Source: Pseudomonadota bacterium (lineage in GTDB: Bacteria; Myxococcota_A; UBA796; GCA-2862545). From it: a stretch of DNA of 64,000 bases. Shown one piece after another: positions 23,468 to 32,956 of the stretch. The notes under the pieces were generated by a model. The model did not search any database and was not told the DNA's origin. It worked only from the letters and a program-made list of their open reading frames with translations. Every line of letters starts with the position of its first letter. The stretch's first letter is position 1. The stretch lies in the NCBI GenBank assembly GCA_023954855.1, contig JAGSGY010000011.1, forward strand, positions 39,724 through 103,723. The letters are read 5' to 3'. Position numbers and translations under genes: made by a program.

Positions 23468-26401
23468 ATGTCCGTACCAGCCCTGCTCGGCGAGAAGCAG
23501 CGAGAACTTCTGATTCTGGGAGGCGTGCTCACCAGTGCGTTTGCCCTGGTTTCTGTAGCTGGCTTTCACGCTGGCGACCCGACGCTCCTCCATCCCGGTC
23601 CCGGTCGGGTGGAGAACCCTTGTGGTCCCGCTGGTGCTCTGCTTGCGGACGTATCCCTCACGGTGGCGGGCTACGGCGCCTATGCTCTTGTCGTGCCTAT
23701 GGGAGTGGGAGTGCTGGCACTTGCACGTCGGCCCCTCGGGGACCCGACGCGGTGGCTTGCGGCAGGTGGCTTGTACCTCACCGGGCTCGCGAGCCTGGGC
23801 CTTGGTGCGCGTGGCTGGCCAGGTGAGTCGCCCTTTGCCCCTGGTGGAGCGCTGGGCGGCACAATTCTGTGGGCTCTCGAGTCGGTTGTGGGCACCGTTG
23901 GGGCCGCACTCGTACTGTTCTTTTCTGCCGTCATCATGGTCACTGTGCTCGGCCACATCAACTGGCGTGCCGTTTCCGTTTGGCTGGTGGAGCGTGCTGA
24001 ACGCGCCTGGCCCCCGCTTCGTGAAGCCCTTGGCCGCGGTGGTGCTGCGGCGGGCGGTGCGGTCGGTTCCGTGCTGAATCGAGGTGCCGGAGCCGCGAAG
24101 GAAGCTGGGTTCTGGTCCGCGCGGCATGCAGGGGCCGCGGCAAAGGGCGCTACCCTCGCTGCAGGCTCGGCCGCAAAGGACGCCACGGTCGCTGCGGGTT
24201 CGGGTGCAGGGCAGCTCGGTGCACGAGCCGTTCACGCGATGCGTCGGATGGGGCGCTCGTTGTTCCGGTCCCATGACGACCGTGAGCCAGAGTGGACGTC
24301 GCCGGGGACGGACTCGTACGTCGCGGAGACCTTCGATACCTCGATGTTGCCGCCAGCCACCGAGCACACGCGCGGCGATACCCAGGTCGGGCTGTCCCCG
24401 ATCGCGGTGGTGGAAGTCGAGTGGGACCCCACGGCGACGCCTTCCAGTGGACCGCAAGACATCCTCGGGCTCTTCCCCGACTTCAACCGTCGCGAAGGTC
24501 GTGAGGACACGATGGAGTCAGAGCACACCCTCGAGTCTCCAGGCGGAGCGGAGCCCGCGGCGGCGGCACTCCCGTCGATGGCTGCGCCGATCTTGCGTGT
24601 TCGTGAACCCACTGACCCTGGGCCGCTGCTCAGTGACAACCACCCGGAGACGCCGGCTGCCGGCGTGCCATCGATTGCTCCTCCGTCGCTGATTCTCGAC
24701 CGCACCCCTGCCGTTGCAAGAGCGACGCCGGTGGCCGCGCCGGTCGCGGTGGCTGTCGGGGGTCCTTCGATTGCGGTGCCCGCTGCGCCCAAGATTTCCG
24801 TGGCACCGGCTTCGGCCGCGCCCTCCCTGCCTTCCGCGGGGTCGCCCAGCCAGGCCGTCGTCCACGACAACGAGTTCTTGAAGGACAAGACGAGCGACGA
24901 TGGGCGCGAGATCGTGCGTCGCCCTCGTTTCTCCGGCATCAAGTTGCCGCGACTCGCTCTTCTTGACCCCGTCCAGGAGCAGGTCGCCTCCTACGAGCCA
25001 GATGAGCTTCGTCGCCTCGCCCATGTCGTCGAAGAGAAGTTGGCGACCTTCAAGGTGGGCGGCACCGTGACCGGCATTCGTCCGGGACCGGTGGTGACCA
25101 TCCTCGAGTTCCAGCCTGATCCCGGCATTCGAGTCAACCGCATCGCCAAGCTTGGGGATGACCTGGCTATGGCGATGGAGGTCATGAGCGTCCGCATCGT
25201 GGCGCCGATTCCCGGTCGTGGCGTGGTGGGCATCGAGATCCCGAGTCAGATCCGGCAGACCATCTTCCTTCGCTCGCTCTTCGACTCACCGGTGTTCCGT
25301 GAGCACAAGGGCGCGCTACCCGTCGTGATCGGCAAGGACGTCGAGGGCAAGCCCGTTGTCGCGGACCTCGCCAAGATGCCTCACCTGCTGGTGGGTGGAA
25401 CTACAGGTTCGGGTAAGTCCGTTGGCGTGAACGGCATGCTGATGTCGCTACTGTTCACCAAGACGCCCGAAGAGCTGCGACTGATCCTCGTCGACCCGAA
25501 GATGCTGGAGTTCGACCCCTACCGCGACATCCCGCATCTTCTCCACCCGATCATCACCGAGCCCAAGAAGGCTGCGGCGGCTCTGAACTGGGCTTGTGAT
25601 GAGATGGATGACCGCTACCGCATGCTCGCGCGCTGGGGAACTCGGAACATCGCGGGCTTCAACGAGAAGGTGGAGAAGGTCTCCAAGAACTGGACGCCCG
25701 CCGCCGCGCGTAAGTACGCCGATCCAGAAGCGCCGTGTCCCGAGGACGCCCGTCCGCCGGACAAGATGCCCTACATCGTCATCGTGATCGACGAGCTCGC
25801 CGACCTCATGATGATGTCCAAGCAGGAGGCCAAGGAGGCCGAGACGGCCATTGTCCGAATCGCGCAGAAGGCGCGTGCGTGCGGCATTCACCTCATCGTG
25901 GCGACTCAGCGCCCGTCGGCGGACGTCGTCACCGGACTCATCAAGGCGAACCTGCCGACGCGCATGAGCTTCCAGCTCCGCACCGGCATCGACTCGCGCA
26001 CCATCCTCGATACCTCCGGGGCCGAGCAACTGCTTGGCCGTGGCGACATGCTCTATCTGGCACCGGGCGTCGGTACGCTCCAGCGCTGTCATGGCGCCTT
26101 CGTCTCGGACGACGAGGTGAACCGCGTCAACGATCTCCTCCGAAGCCAGGCTCCGCCCGACTACCTGATCGACATCAGCGAGTCGGCGGCTCCCAAGGCC
26201 GCAGGTAGCTCTGGGGACCGTGACGCTCTGTTCCAGGATGCCGTCAACATCGTCATCCGCGAAGGCAAAGCTTCGACCTCGATGCTTCAGAGGCACATGA
26301 AGATTGGCTACAACCGGGCCGCTCGGATCGTGGACGACCTTGAGTCCGAAGGCATCATCGGACCTGCGGATGGCGCGCGCCCCCGCGAAATCCTGGTGTA
26401 A
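23468..26401 (+). CDS. ftsK: DNA translocase FtsK/SpoIIIE
   Basis: FtsK pumps DNA through the closing septum and helps resolve chromosome dimers. The 977-residue protein has a membrane domain of about four helices (residues 14-165), an Ala/Gly- and Pro-rich linker (about 180-470), the alpha-beta RecA-type motor with Walker A GGTTGSGKS near 640, Walker B IVIVIDELADLMM near 770 and the TQRPSADVVTG segment, then the gamma winged helix (DAVNIVIREGKASTSMLQRHMKIGYNRAARIVDDLE) that reads polar DNA sequences. The length is normal. A promoter candidate lies just upstream. Confidence 0.97.
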   Translation: MSVPALLGEKQRELLILGGVLTSAFALVSVAGFHAGDPTLLHPGPGRVENPCGPAGALLADVSLTVAGYGAYALVVPMGVGVLALARRPLGDPTRWLAAGGLYLTGLASLGLGARGWPGESPFAPGGALGGTILWALESVVGTVGAALVLFFSAVIMVTVLGHINWRAVSVWLVERAERAWPPLREALGRGGAAAGGAVGSVLNRGAGAAKEAGFWSARHAGAAAKGATLAAGSAAKDATVAAGSGAGQLGARAVHAMRRMGRSLFRSHDDREPEWTSPGTDSYVAETFDTSMLPPATEHTRGDTQVGLSPIAVVEVEWDPTATPSSGPQDILGLFPDFNRREGREDTMESEHTLESPGGAEPAAAALPSMAAPILRVREPTDPGPLLSDNHPETPAAGVPSIAPPSLILDRTPAVARATPVAAPVAVAVGGPSIAVPAAPKISVAPASAAPSLPSAGSPSQAVVHDNEFLKDKTSDDGREIVRRPRFSGIKLPRLALLDPVQEQVASYEPDELRRLAHVVEEKLATFKVGGTVTGIRPGPVVTILEFQPDPGIRVNRIAKLGDDLAMAMEVMSVRIVAPIPGRGVVGIEIPSQIRQTIFLRSLFDSPVFREHKGALPVVIGKDVEGKPVVADLAKMPHLLVGGTTGSGKSVGVNGMLMSLLFTKTPEELRLILVDPKMLEFDPYRDIPHLLHPIITEPKKAAAALNWACDEMDDRYRMLARWGTRNIAGFNEKVEKVSKNWTPAAARKYADPEAPCPEDARPPDKMPYIVIVIDELADLMMMSKQEAKEAETAIVRIAQKARACGIHLIVATQRPSADVVTGLIKANLPTRMSFQLRTGIDSRTILDTSGAEQLLGRGDMLYLAPGVGTLQRCHGAFVSDDEVNRVNDLLRSQAPPDYLIDISESAAPKAAGSSGDRDALFQDAVNIVIREGKASTSMLQRHMKIGYNRAARIVDDLESEGIIGPADGARPREILV

Positions 26402-26464
26402 GGCCCTGACACTTTTGCGTCTGTCTCTCGATTAAGTGCGGCAAACCAAGGTTAAGCGGTGTCT

Positions 26465-26493
26465 TTGTCTCTTGGGTGGGTCGCGCGTAGACT
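26465..26493 (+). promoter_or_regulatory. Candidate promoter upstream of lolA
   Basis: TTGTCT (26465-26470), a 17-base spacer and TAGACT (26488-26493) sit about 108 bases before the lolA start. The -10 box is identical to that before ftsK. Confidence 0.45.
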
Positions 26494-26600
26494 TCTCGCG
26501 GGAGTTGGTGCGAATAGATGAGGGGCAGTGGACGTCATCCTCTACAACTGGACGGGCTTCGCACATTGCGAGTCCACGGACCGGCGGATACCTGCGCCCG

Positions 26601-27281
26601 ATGGAGTTCGAAGTGACCCGCACCTTTGCCAAGACGGTCGTGATCAGCTGGCTAGTGATGCCGTTCGCCCTTGCGGGTGATGAGGTCGAGAAACCGGTCG
26701 ACGCCGAGCTGAGCGGTGTGCTCTCCGGCGTTGAAGCCAAGTACAAGGACGTCGGGGCACTCTCGGCACGCTTCGTGCAGACCAGCCGCTCGAGTGTGTT
26801 TGGGGACGAGGTCCAGGCGGGTGAGCTCAAGGTGAAGCGCCCGTCGATGATGCGTTGGACCTTCGAGGGCGATGGCGGCAAGGAATTCGTGACCGACGGT
26901 TCGACGATGTGGATTCACACCAAGGCCGACAACCAGGTCCTCAAGTACGAAGACGTCGCCTCGATGAAGTCGCAGGCTGACAGCCTTCTTCAGTCCCTCG
27001 ATCGGCTCAATGAACTCTTCGAGGTTGCCATCGTCGATGACGGCGACGACGCGATCCACACGTTGTCTCTGTCGCCGCGAGAGGGTGAGGCGCAGTTCAA
27101 GAGCCTCAACCTGGTGCTCGACGGGGAGTATCTAATCCAAGGCGTGACCATGAAGGATGCCTTCGACAACGTTACCGAGCTTGCGTTCTCTGAGGTGAAC
27201 CTGAAGGCCGAGCTCGCCGACAGTGCATTCGCCTTTACGGTGCCCGAGGGCGCACAGCTGGTCGAAGCGGGAAGCTTCTAG
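26601..27281 (+). CDS. lolA: Outer-membrane lipoprotein carrier LolA
   Basis: LolA ferries lipoproteins across the periplasm to the outer membrane. The 226-residue product has a signal peptide (VVISWLVMPFALAGD) and the LolA pattern: an N-terminal helix, ALSARFVQTSRSSV, GELKVKRPSMMRWTFEG, VTDGSTMWIH, and a C-terminal AFAFTVPEGAQLVE. I used the ATG at 26601, which opens the signal peptide; the ribosome site is weak. It is followed after 18 bases by rimO; ftsK-lolA is a common bacterial order, as in E. coli. No lolB is visible. Confidence 0.9.
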   Translation: MEFEVTRTFAKTVVISWLVMPFALAGDEVEKPVDAELSGVLSGVEAKYKDVGALSARFVQTSRSSVFGDEVQAGELKVKRPSMMRWTFEGDGGKEFVTDGSTMWIHTKADNQVLKYEDVASMKSQADSLLQSLDRLNELFEVAIVDDGDDAIHTLSLSPREGEAQFKSLNLVLDGEYLIQGVTMKDAFDNVTELAFSEVNLKAELADSAFAFTVPEGAQLVEAGSF

Positions 27282-27299
27282 CTTCTCTGGAGCGGAAAT

Positions 27300-28637
27300 A
27301 TGCAGAAAGTCCACCTGGTCTCACTGGGATGCCCCAAGAACCGGGTCGACAGCGAGGTGATGGTCGGTCTGCTCAAAGAGGGAGAAGGCTACGACCTCGT
27401 GCCGGACCCCGATGATGCAGACGTCATTATCGTCAACACGTGCTCGTTCATTCAGCCGGCGACCGAAGAGTCTGTCGACACCGTGCTCGAGATGGCGAAG
27501 TTCAAGGAAGCCGGCCGCTGCAAGAAGCTCGTCGTGACGGGCTGCATGGTGCAGCGCTACGGCGACTCTCTCGAGGGAGAGCTCCCCGAGGTCGATAGTT
27601 TCCTCGGCACGGGTGAGTACCACCGCATTCGCCAGGTCCTCGACGCGCGAGAGGGCTCGCTGCCGAAGTCGCACGTCGACGTTCCGATGTACATCCACGA
27701 CGAGATGGCGCCCCGGGTGAATTCGTGGAGCCAGTCGAGCGCTTACCTGAAGATCAGTGAAGGCTGCAACCATCGCTGCGCGTTCTGCATCATTCCGCAG
27801 CTTCGCGGTCGCCTGCGTTCACGCACGATTCCTTCGCTTGTGACCGAGGCGACTCAACTCGCCAGCCAGGGTGTGAAGGAGATCAACCTGATCTCCCAGG
27901 ACTCGACGGCCTACGGCAAGGACCTCCGGGATGGCACGGGCCTAGGCGAACTGATGCGCGAGCTCGCCAAGATCGAGGGCATCGAGTGGATTCGCCTGCA
28001 CTACGCGTACCCGCACGGGCTCCCGGATGGCTTGCTTGATGCGCTGGCCAACGAGCCTAAGGTCTGTCGCTACCTCGACATTCCGCTCCAGCACGCGTCG
28101 GGTCCGATGCTTCAGGCCATGAAGCGCGGCGTCACCCGGGCCGGACAGGAACGCATTCTCGAGCGTGTGCGTGGGGCCGTTCCCGATATTGCGATTCGCA
28201 CGACCTTTATCGTGGGCTTCCCCGGTGAGACCGATGCCGACTTTGCGGAACTCTGTGACTTCGTCACAGCCCAGCGCTTTGACCGGGTGGGGGTCTTCAC
28301 CTACTTCCCCGAGCAGGGAACGCCGGCGGCTGAGCTCGAGCACCAGGTGCCCGAAGACGTGAAGCTCGAGCGGCAGCGTCACCTCATGGAGCTTCAGGCC
28401 GCGATCTCGCGCGAAAAGCTCAATGCTCTCGTCGGGCAGGTCATCCCTGTGCTGATCGAGGGTACGGCCGAGGAATCCGAGCATCTGCTCCGTGGACGCA
28501 CCGAGACCCAGGCGCCCGAGGTGGATGGGCAGGTGTACATCACTCGCGCCCCGGATGATGTGGCGGTGGGCCAGATTCGGCCCTTCCTGATCAAGCAAGC
28601 TGGTGACCACGACCTCGTGGGCGAGATCATCGGCTAG
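27300..28637 (+). CDS. rimO: Ribosomal protein S12 methylthiotransferase RimO
   Basis: RimO is a radical-SAM enzyme with two iron-sulfur clusters that methylthiolates an Asp of ribosomal protein S12. The 445-residue product opens with VSLGCPKNRVDSEVM, the RimO-type N-terminal signature. Its UPF0004 cysteines are in SLGC, NTCSF and VTGCM. The radical-SAM triad Cys-x3-Cys-x2-Cys is in CNHRCAFC, and a C-terminal TRAM-type domain ends the protein. The start follows lolA by 18 bases with a GGAG site. It is convergent with the CtpA-type gene, the two ends overlapping by four bases. Confidence 0.95.
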   Translation: MQKVHLVSLGCPKNRVDSEVMVGLLKEGEGYDLVPDPDDADVIIVNTCSFIQPATEESVDTVLEMAKFKEAGRCKKLVVTGCMVQRYGDSLEGELPEVDSFLGTGEYHRIRQVLDAREGSLPKSHVDVPMYIHDEMAPRVNSWSQSSAYLKISEGCNHRCAFCIIPQLRGRLRSRTIPSLVTEATQLASQGVKEINLISQDSTAYGKDLRDGTGLGELMRELAKIEGIEWIRLHYAYPHGLPDGLLDALANEPKVCRYLDIPLQHASGPMLQAMKRGVTRAGQERILERVRGAVPDIAIRTTFIVGFPGETDADFAELCDFVTAQRFDRVGVFTYFPEQGTPAAELEHQVPEDVKLERQRHLMELQAAISREKLNALVGQVIPVLIEGTAEESEHLLRGRTETQAPEVDGQVYITRAPDDVAVGQIRPFLIKQAGDHDLVGEIIG

Positions 28638-30022
28638 GGCTGGGCGAGGTCGAGCGCGAATGCCAGCTGGGGGTCCGCCTCACCGCGTGCGCTGGCTTCG
28701 ATGTGCCACGGTACGGCGGGCTTCTCGCTTCGCGTGGCTGGAAGTGACTCGAGCAGGGCGATGAGTTCGGAGCGCTCGGCTTCTTCGAGCTCCAACTCAA
28801 GCAGTCTGGCGCGCAGGGTGACTTCGGGGGCGTCGGGCACCGGAAACTCGACGACGTGGTCTGGACTGCGACCTGTTGCTGCGGCCACAGGCTCGCCGGA
28901 TGGCGTGTAGTAGCGTCCCGTTGTCAGCTTCAGGGCGGAACCATCAGGGTTCTCGTACACGCTCTGTACGCTGCCCTTGCCGTAGGTGTGGGTGCCGATC
29001 AGCACGGCTCTTCCCGTATCTTGAAGTGCGCCGGCGAGGATTTCGCTCGCGGAAGCGCTCATGCCGTTCACGAGCACGTACACGGGCAGGTCTTCGTCGA
29101 ATCCACCGGCGGTCGCTTCGTGAAACTCCTCACCGTCCACTCGGCTCTTCGTCGAGACGATGACGCCTTCGTTGAGGAACAAATCGGACATGGCCACGGC
29201 CTGATCGAGCAGACCGCCGGGGTTGTCGCGCAGATCGATGATCATCGCGCTTGGAGGCGACGGCAGACTCAGTTGGTCCCAGGCTTCGGTGAAGTCGTTG
29301 GTGACCTGAGCCTGGAACTGCACGACCCTGAGGTACCCGATGTCTCCAACGCGTTCGCCGAGCACGGCGCGGGTCTCGATGCGGTCGCGCGTCGTCTCGA
29401 TCGTCTTCGGCTCTGACCAGCCCTCGCGCTGGACTTTGAGTGTGAGCTGGCTTCCGCGAGGGCCCTTGAGCTGCTCGGTGATCTGCTTCTGGGAGAGACC
29501 GGCGAGGGAGGACCCATCGAGTTCGAGCAACAGGTCGCCTGCCATGAATCCGTCGCGTTCCGCGGGGGAGCCCTCGAGGACTCGAACGACGACGACACCT
29601 GTGGAACTGGGGCGGACTTCCACACCGATGCCCTCGTAGCGACCCTCGGTCTCTGAGCGAAGTCGGGCGTACTCGTCTGCGGGCATCCAGCGAGAGTGGC
29701 GATCGAGGTCGGTGACGAGGCCATCGAGGGCGGAGCCGACGAGAGACTCTTGGTTCACGGCTTCGACGTAGTCGCGCTCTACGAGGGTCAGCGCGCGCGC
29801 AAACAGGTCCAGACCCGCGTAAGGGTCATTGGCGCGGGCTGCGGCGCTTGAACCCGTGGCCGCACCGGCGACGATGCCCGAGAAGAATACGCTGGCGACG
29901 ATGAGGCTGGCGCGAGCCGGAGATGAGCGGATGGTGCCTCCTGATGGCTGTGACTGCAGTGGAGGGTACCGGTTCCCGACGGCGTCAGTCCAGGGCGAAC
30001 ACTCCGCGAGGAGGTCCGACAT
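28634..30022 (-). CDS. C-terminal processing peptidase (S41, CtpA/Prc-like)
   Basis: The 462-residue protein has an N-terminal membrane anchor (about residues 38-62), a PDZ domain (about 105-190, VVVVRVLEGSPAERDGFMAGDLL) and an S41 protease domain. The catalytic Ser is in VNGMSASASEILAG and the Lys in THTYGKGSVQ. Such enzymes trim C-termini of periplasmic proteins, often peptidoglycan hydrolases. The ATG at 30022 overlaps the 3' end of murI by 38 bases on the same strand, so it probably follows murI in one transcript. An internal start is possible because the first 35 residues are poorly defined. Confidence 0.9.
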   Translation of the reverse strand: MSDLLAECSPWTDAVGNRYPPLQSQPSGGTIRSSPARASLIVASVFFSGIVAGAATGSSAAARANDPYAGLDLFARALTLVERDYVEAVNQESLVGSALDGLVTDLDRHSRWMPADEYARLRSETEGRYEGIGVEVRPSSTGVVVVRVLEGSPAERDGFMAGDLLLELDGSSLAGLSQKQITEQLKGPRGSQLTLKVQREGWSEPKTIETTRDRIETRAVLGERVGDIGYLRVVQFQAQVTNDFTEAWDQLSLPSPPSAMIIDLRDNPGGLLDQAVAMSDLFLNEGVIVSTKSRVDGEEFHEATAGGFDEDLPVYVLVNGMSASASEILAGALQDTGRAVLIGTHTYGKGSVQSVYENPDGSALKLTTGRYYTPSGEPVAAATGRSPDHVVEFPVPDAPEVTLRARLLELELEEAERSELIALLESLPATRSEKPAVPWHIEASARGEADPQLAFALDLAQP

Positions 30023-30788
30023 CCACCCAGTCTACCGGGTCTGGTCGAGCCCCAAGGAACTGCTCGCCCACCCGCTGGAAGCGATCGATGTGGTCGGTGA
30101 CGACGAAGCGCTGACCGCCCAGGCCGGTACCAGGACCGAGCGCATCCCGAACGGCGTGGGCGGTGGACTCGGCGCTGTCGACCAGGGTGACGCCCGGCAG
30201 GACCTCGGCGATCACGGGCTTGAACAGTGGGTAGTGCGTACAGCCGAGGATGGCGGTGTCGATGGTGCCCCGCAAGTGGCCCAGATAGCGCTCGGCGACT
30301 GCGGTCGGAACCTCGCCTGTGAGCCAGCCTTCTTCTGCGAGGGGAACGAGTAGGGGGCAGGGCACGGCGGCGACAGAGGCTGCCGGAAGGCGCTTAGCGA
30401 GGGCTTTCTGGTAGGCCTGTCCGCGAATGGTCCCCTCGGTGCCGAGCACAGCGATGGCGCCGGTGTGGTGTGCTGCCACCGCGGCGTCCACACCCGGCTC
30501 GACCACGCCAAACACCTTGATGCCAGCAGCGTGGCCCGCGGCTTCGAGGGCGGGAAGCGCGTGGGTGGTCGCCGTATTGCAGGCGATCACGACGGCCTCG
30601 GCGCCCGACTCTGCAAGGTAGGAGGCGACGGCGAACGAATAGCGGATCACGGTCTCTGGGGAGCGAGTTCCATACGGAACCCGGGCGGTGTCGCCGAGAT
30701 AGATCAGGTCGTGACCCGGGAGGGCCCGCGCCAACTCTCGATGCACGGTCAGACCGCCAATTCCCGAGTCAAAGATGCCAATCCGCAC
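29985..30788 (-). CDS. murI: Glutamate racemase
   Basis: MurI makes D-glutamate for peptidoglycan. The 267-residue product has the N-terminal IGIFDSGIGGLTV motif, YLGDTARVPYGTRS, the two catalytic cysteines in VVIACNTATT and ILGCTHYPL, and a normal length. I chose the GTG at 30788 because GGAG lies 6 bases upstream and the family motif starts at once; longer in-frame extensions would run into the divergent nadD gene. It is followed by the overlapping CtpA-type gene. Confidence 0.95.
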   Translation of the reverse strand: MRIGIFDSGIGGLTVHRELARALPGHDLIYLGDTARVPYGTRSPETVIRYSFAVASYLAESGAEAVVIACNTATTHALPALEAAGHAAGIKVFGVVEPGVDAAVAAHHTGAIAVLGTEGTIRGQAYQKALAKRLPAASVAAVPCPLLVPLAEEGWLTGEVPTAVAERYLGHLRGTIDTAILGCTHYPLFKPVIAEVLPGVTLVDSAESTAHAVRDALGPGTGLGGQRFVVTDHIDRFQRVGEQFLGARPDPVDWVDVGPPRGVFALD

Positions 30789-30875
30789 GTGTTCTCCGAG
30801 TTCGGCAGCCCATGAACCGAGCGGTCCGCGAGCCGAAGTGGCCCTAGGTCGATAACATCTGGCTCCGGAGGCTCC

Positions 30876-31451
30876 ATGGACATTGCGCTCTACCCAGGCA
30901 GCTTCAATCCCCCTCACGTCGGCCATGCCATGGTGGCCAGCTGGGTCCGGTGGACGGGGCAGGCCGACTCTGTGTGGTGGGCCCCAAGCTTCTCGCATCC
31001 CTTCGAGAAGAAGCTCGCGCCCTTTGACGCGCGTCTCGCCATGGTCGAGTCTGTTGTAGACCAGCTTGGCCAGGGGATGAGGGCCATCGACATCGAGTCT
31101 AGGCTGCCTACTCCGAGCTACACCATTCAGGTCCTCGACGCCCTGGCGGCCGAGAATCCAGGTGCTCGTTTTCGCCTGGTGATCGGCGCAGATCTACTCC
31201 CAACTCTGCACAAGTGGCGAGAGGCCGAGCGCCTCGTGGACGTCTATCGTCCGATCGTCGTGGGTCGTGACGGGTACGAGAACCCGCCCGGCTGCGTCGT
31301 GTTTCCGGAGATCTCATCCAGTGAAGTTCGGCGGCTCGCGGCGGCAGGGGATGACTACAGCCACCTCGTGTCGGACCGGGTCATCGAAGACGCGCGTCGG
31401 CTCTACTCTTCGGAGGCGAGCAGCGCGGGCCCAAACCCTAGCCAGCCGTAG
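30876..31451 (+). CDS. nadD: Nicotinate-nucleotide adenylyltransferase
   Basis: NadD joins ATP and nicotinate mononucleotide to form deamido-NAD. The 191-residue product has the nucleotidyltransferase motif GSFNPPHVGH at residues 8-17, the RFRLVIGADLLPTLHKW stretch, and the closing ISSSEVRR signature. GGAGG precedes the ATG by 4 bases. It is divergent from murI, and its 3' end overlaps the opposite-strand kelch lipoprotein by about 49 bases, so the last residues (SSAGPNPSQP) are encoded in shared DNA. Confidence 0.95.
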   Translation: MDIALYPGSFNPPHVGHAMVASWVRWTGQADSVWWAPSFSHPFEKKLAPFDARLAMVESVVDQLGQGMRAIDIESRLPTPSYTIQVLDALAAENPGARFRLVIGADLLPTLHKWREAERLVDVYRPIVVGRDGYENPPGCVVFPEISSSEVRRLAAAGDDYSHLVSDRVIEDARRLYSSEASSAGPNPSQP

Positions 31452-32932
31452 GCCCGGCCGGAGGTCGCTGACGGGTCGTAGCCGGTCAGCGCGAAGGCCC
31501 CGTGTTCGGCGTGGGAGGCCACTGCACCCGCTGCGCCTCGGCCTGTGGGGTTGCACGGCTGCTGCACCGTCCACCGGAAGTTGCTCGGGTCGAAGAGCTC
31601 TGTGCAGTCTACGGCCGCGCCGTACGTGCTCGCTCCGTCGCCGGTCTCAGCGCCGCCGATGGCGATGTAGCGCCCGTCTCCGGTCGAGACGAGGGTGTGC
31701 CCCACTCTTCGAAGCTCCATGGGGCCGATCTGGTCCCAGCTGTCCTCGCGAGGGATGTACAAGGAGGCCGTCGAGATGCTCTGGCCTTGGTCGCCCACGT
31801 CCGTGGCGCTGTCGATGCCGCCTGTGAGCAGGACGGAGCCGTCCTCCATCTGCACCAGCGCGTGCCCCATTCGGTCGCCCAACATCGGCGCCGCGGCGCT
31901 GACCTGGCCGGTGAGGCTGATACGGTCGCAGAGGCGGGATGGCGTGAGGGTGTCACCCGAGAGGGTCCCACCTCCGCATACCAGGGCGCCATCTGAGCCG
32001 ATGGAAGCGACCGCCAGTCCGACGCTTGGCACGTTCAGGGGTGAGGGGCCGGCCGTCATGGTTCGGGTCGCCGGGTCGAAGATGTCGAACGTCGCCTGGT
32101 CAGGCGCGAGTCCGTCGTCGACCCAGCCGCCGATCAGCAGCACCTTGCCACTCTCGAGGGTCACGGCGGCGTGCCCGGACCGACGCACCGACATGTCTCC
32201 ACGCCAGCCGACCCGTTCGTAGGCGGGGTCGAACAGGATGGCTTGCCGGCGGTTGGACGTGATGTCGTCAATGCTCGCACGACCACCCGCGATCAGCACC
32301 CGAGAGATGCCGTCGACCTCGACGAGTGAAGCCGTCGCGCCTGCGCGAGGCCCCTGCATCGTGGCGATCGGATCGAGGCGCCAAGGCTCGGTGTCGGGGT
32401 GGCGCATCCAGTAGATGCCGTCATCGGTCGCGCCCGAGTCGAGGTCGCCGCCGCCGGCGAGAATCACGCCGCCTTTGGGGAGCATCGCGGCTGCGGCGAG
32501 GTGATGGCTGTCCGCAAAGGCGTCCATGTCGCCGACGACACCGAACATCGGCACAAATACGTCGTAGGCGGCGTTGACCTCGCCGCTTCCCAGCGAAATC
32601 GGACCGACTTCTCCGTATGCGGCCATGCTGAAGCGGTTGAACTCCGTCGCTGGACCGCCGAGTAGTTCGACGACCACGCCGACGCGATCACCGTCGAGGG
32701 GGCGAACGCCTTCCGCATCGTCGAGAGGCACCACTTCGCTTGCGCCGTCCTCTCCGTAGAGGAGAACCTTGACGGTCACATCGGTGCCGAAGGGGTCTTG
32801 CCCGGGGAGCGTCCTTGGGTTCAGCGTCAGCGTGTAGTCCGACGCGATGCCACAGCCTCCCAGGGCGACCGCCAGCAGGGCGCAAGCGGGAAGGTGGGAG
32901 AGGGCGTTGCGGAGCGTGTTGTCGTCGACCAT
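31403..32932 (-). CDS. Kelch-repeat lipoprotein
   Basis: The 509-residue product has a signal peptide and lipobox (LLAVALGGCG). After an N-terminal beta domain (about 25-125), repeated units of roughly 50-60 residues carry the kelch-like pattern: a hydrophobic strand then Gly-Gly (VILAGGGD, VLIAGGRA, VLLIGGW, VLLTGGID, YIAIGGAE), which would fold as a beta-propeller. Such proteins usually bind partners or sugars at the cell surface; I see no catalytic site. I chose the ATG at 32932 rather than an in-frame TTG two codons earlier. Confidence 0.82.
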   Translation of the reverse strand: MVDDNTLRNALSHLPACALLAVALGGCGIASDYTLTLNPRTLPGQDPFGTDVTVKVLLYGEDGASEVVPLDDAEGVRPLDGDRVGVVVELLGGPATEFNRFSMAAYGEVGPISLGSGEVNAAYDVFVPMFGVVGDMDAFADSHHLAAAAMLPKGGVILAGGGDLDSGATDDGIYWMRHPDTEPWRLDPIATMQGPRAGATASLVEVDGISRVLIAGGRASIDDITSNRRQAILFDPAYERVGWRGDMSVRRSGHAAVTLESGKVLLIGGWVDDGLAPDQATFDIFDPATRTMTAGPSPLNVPSVGLAVASIGSDGALVCGGGTLSGDTLTPSRLCDRISLTGQVSAAAPMLGDRMGHALVQMEDGSVLLTGGIDSATDVGDQGQSISTASLYIPREDSWDQIGPMELRRVGHTLVSTGDGRYIAIGGAETGDGASTYGAAVDCTELFDPSNFRWTVQQPCNPTGRGAAGAVASHAEHGAFALTGYDPSATSGRAYGWLGFGPALLASEE

Positions 32933-32956
32933 GTGCAAGGAGGGTAGAATTGCCTC

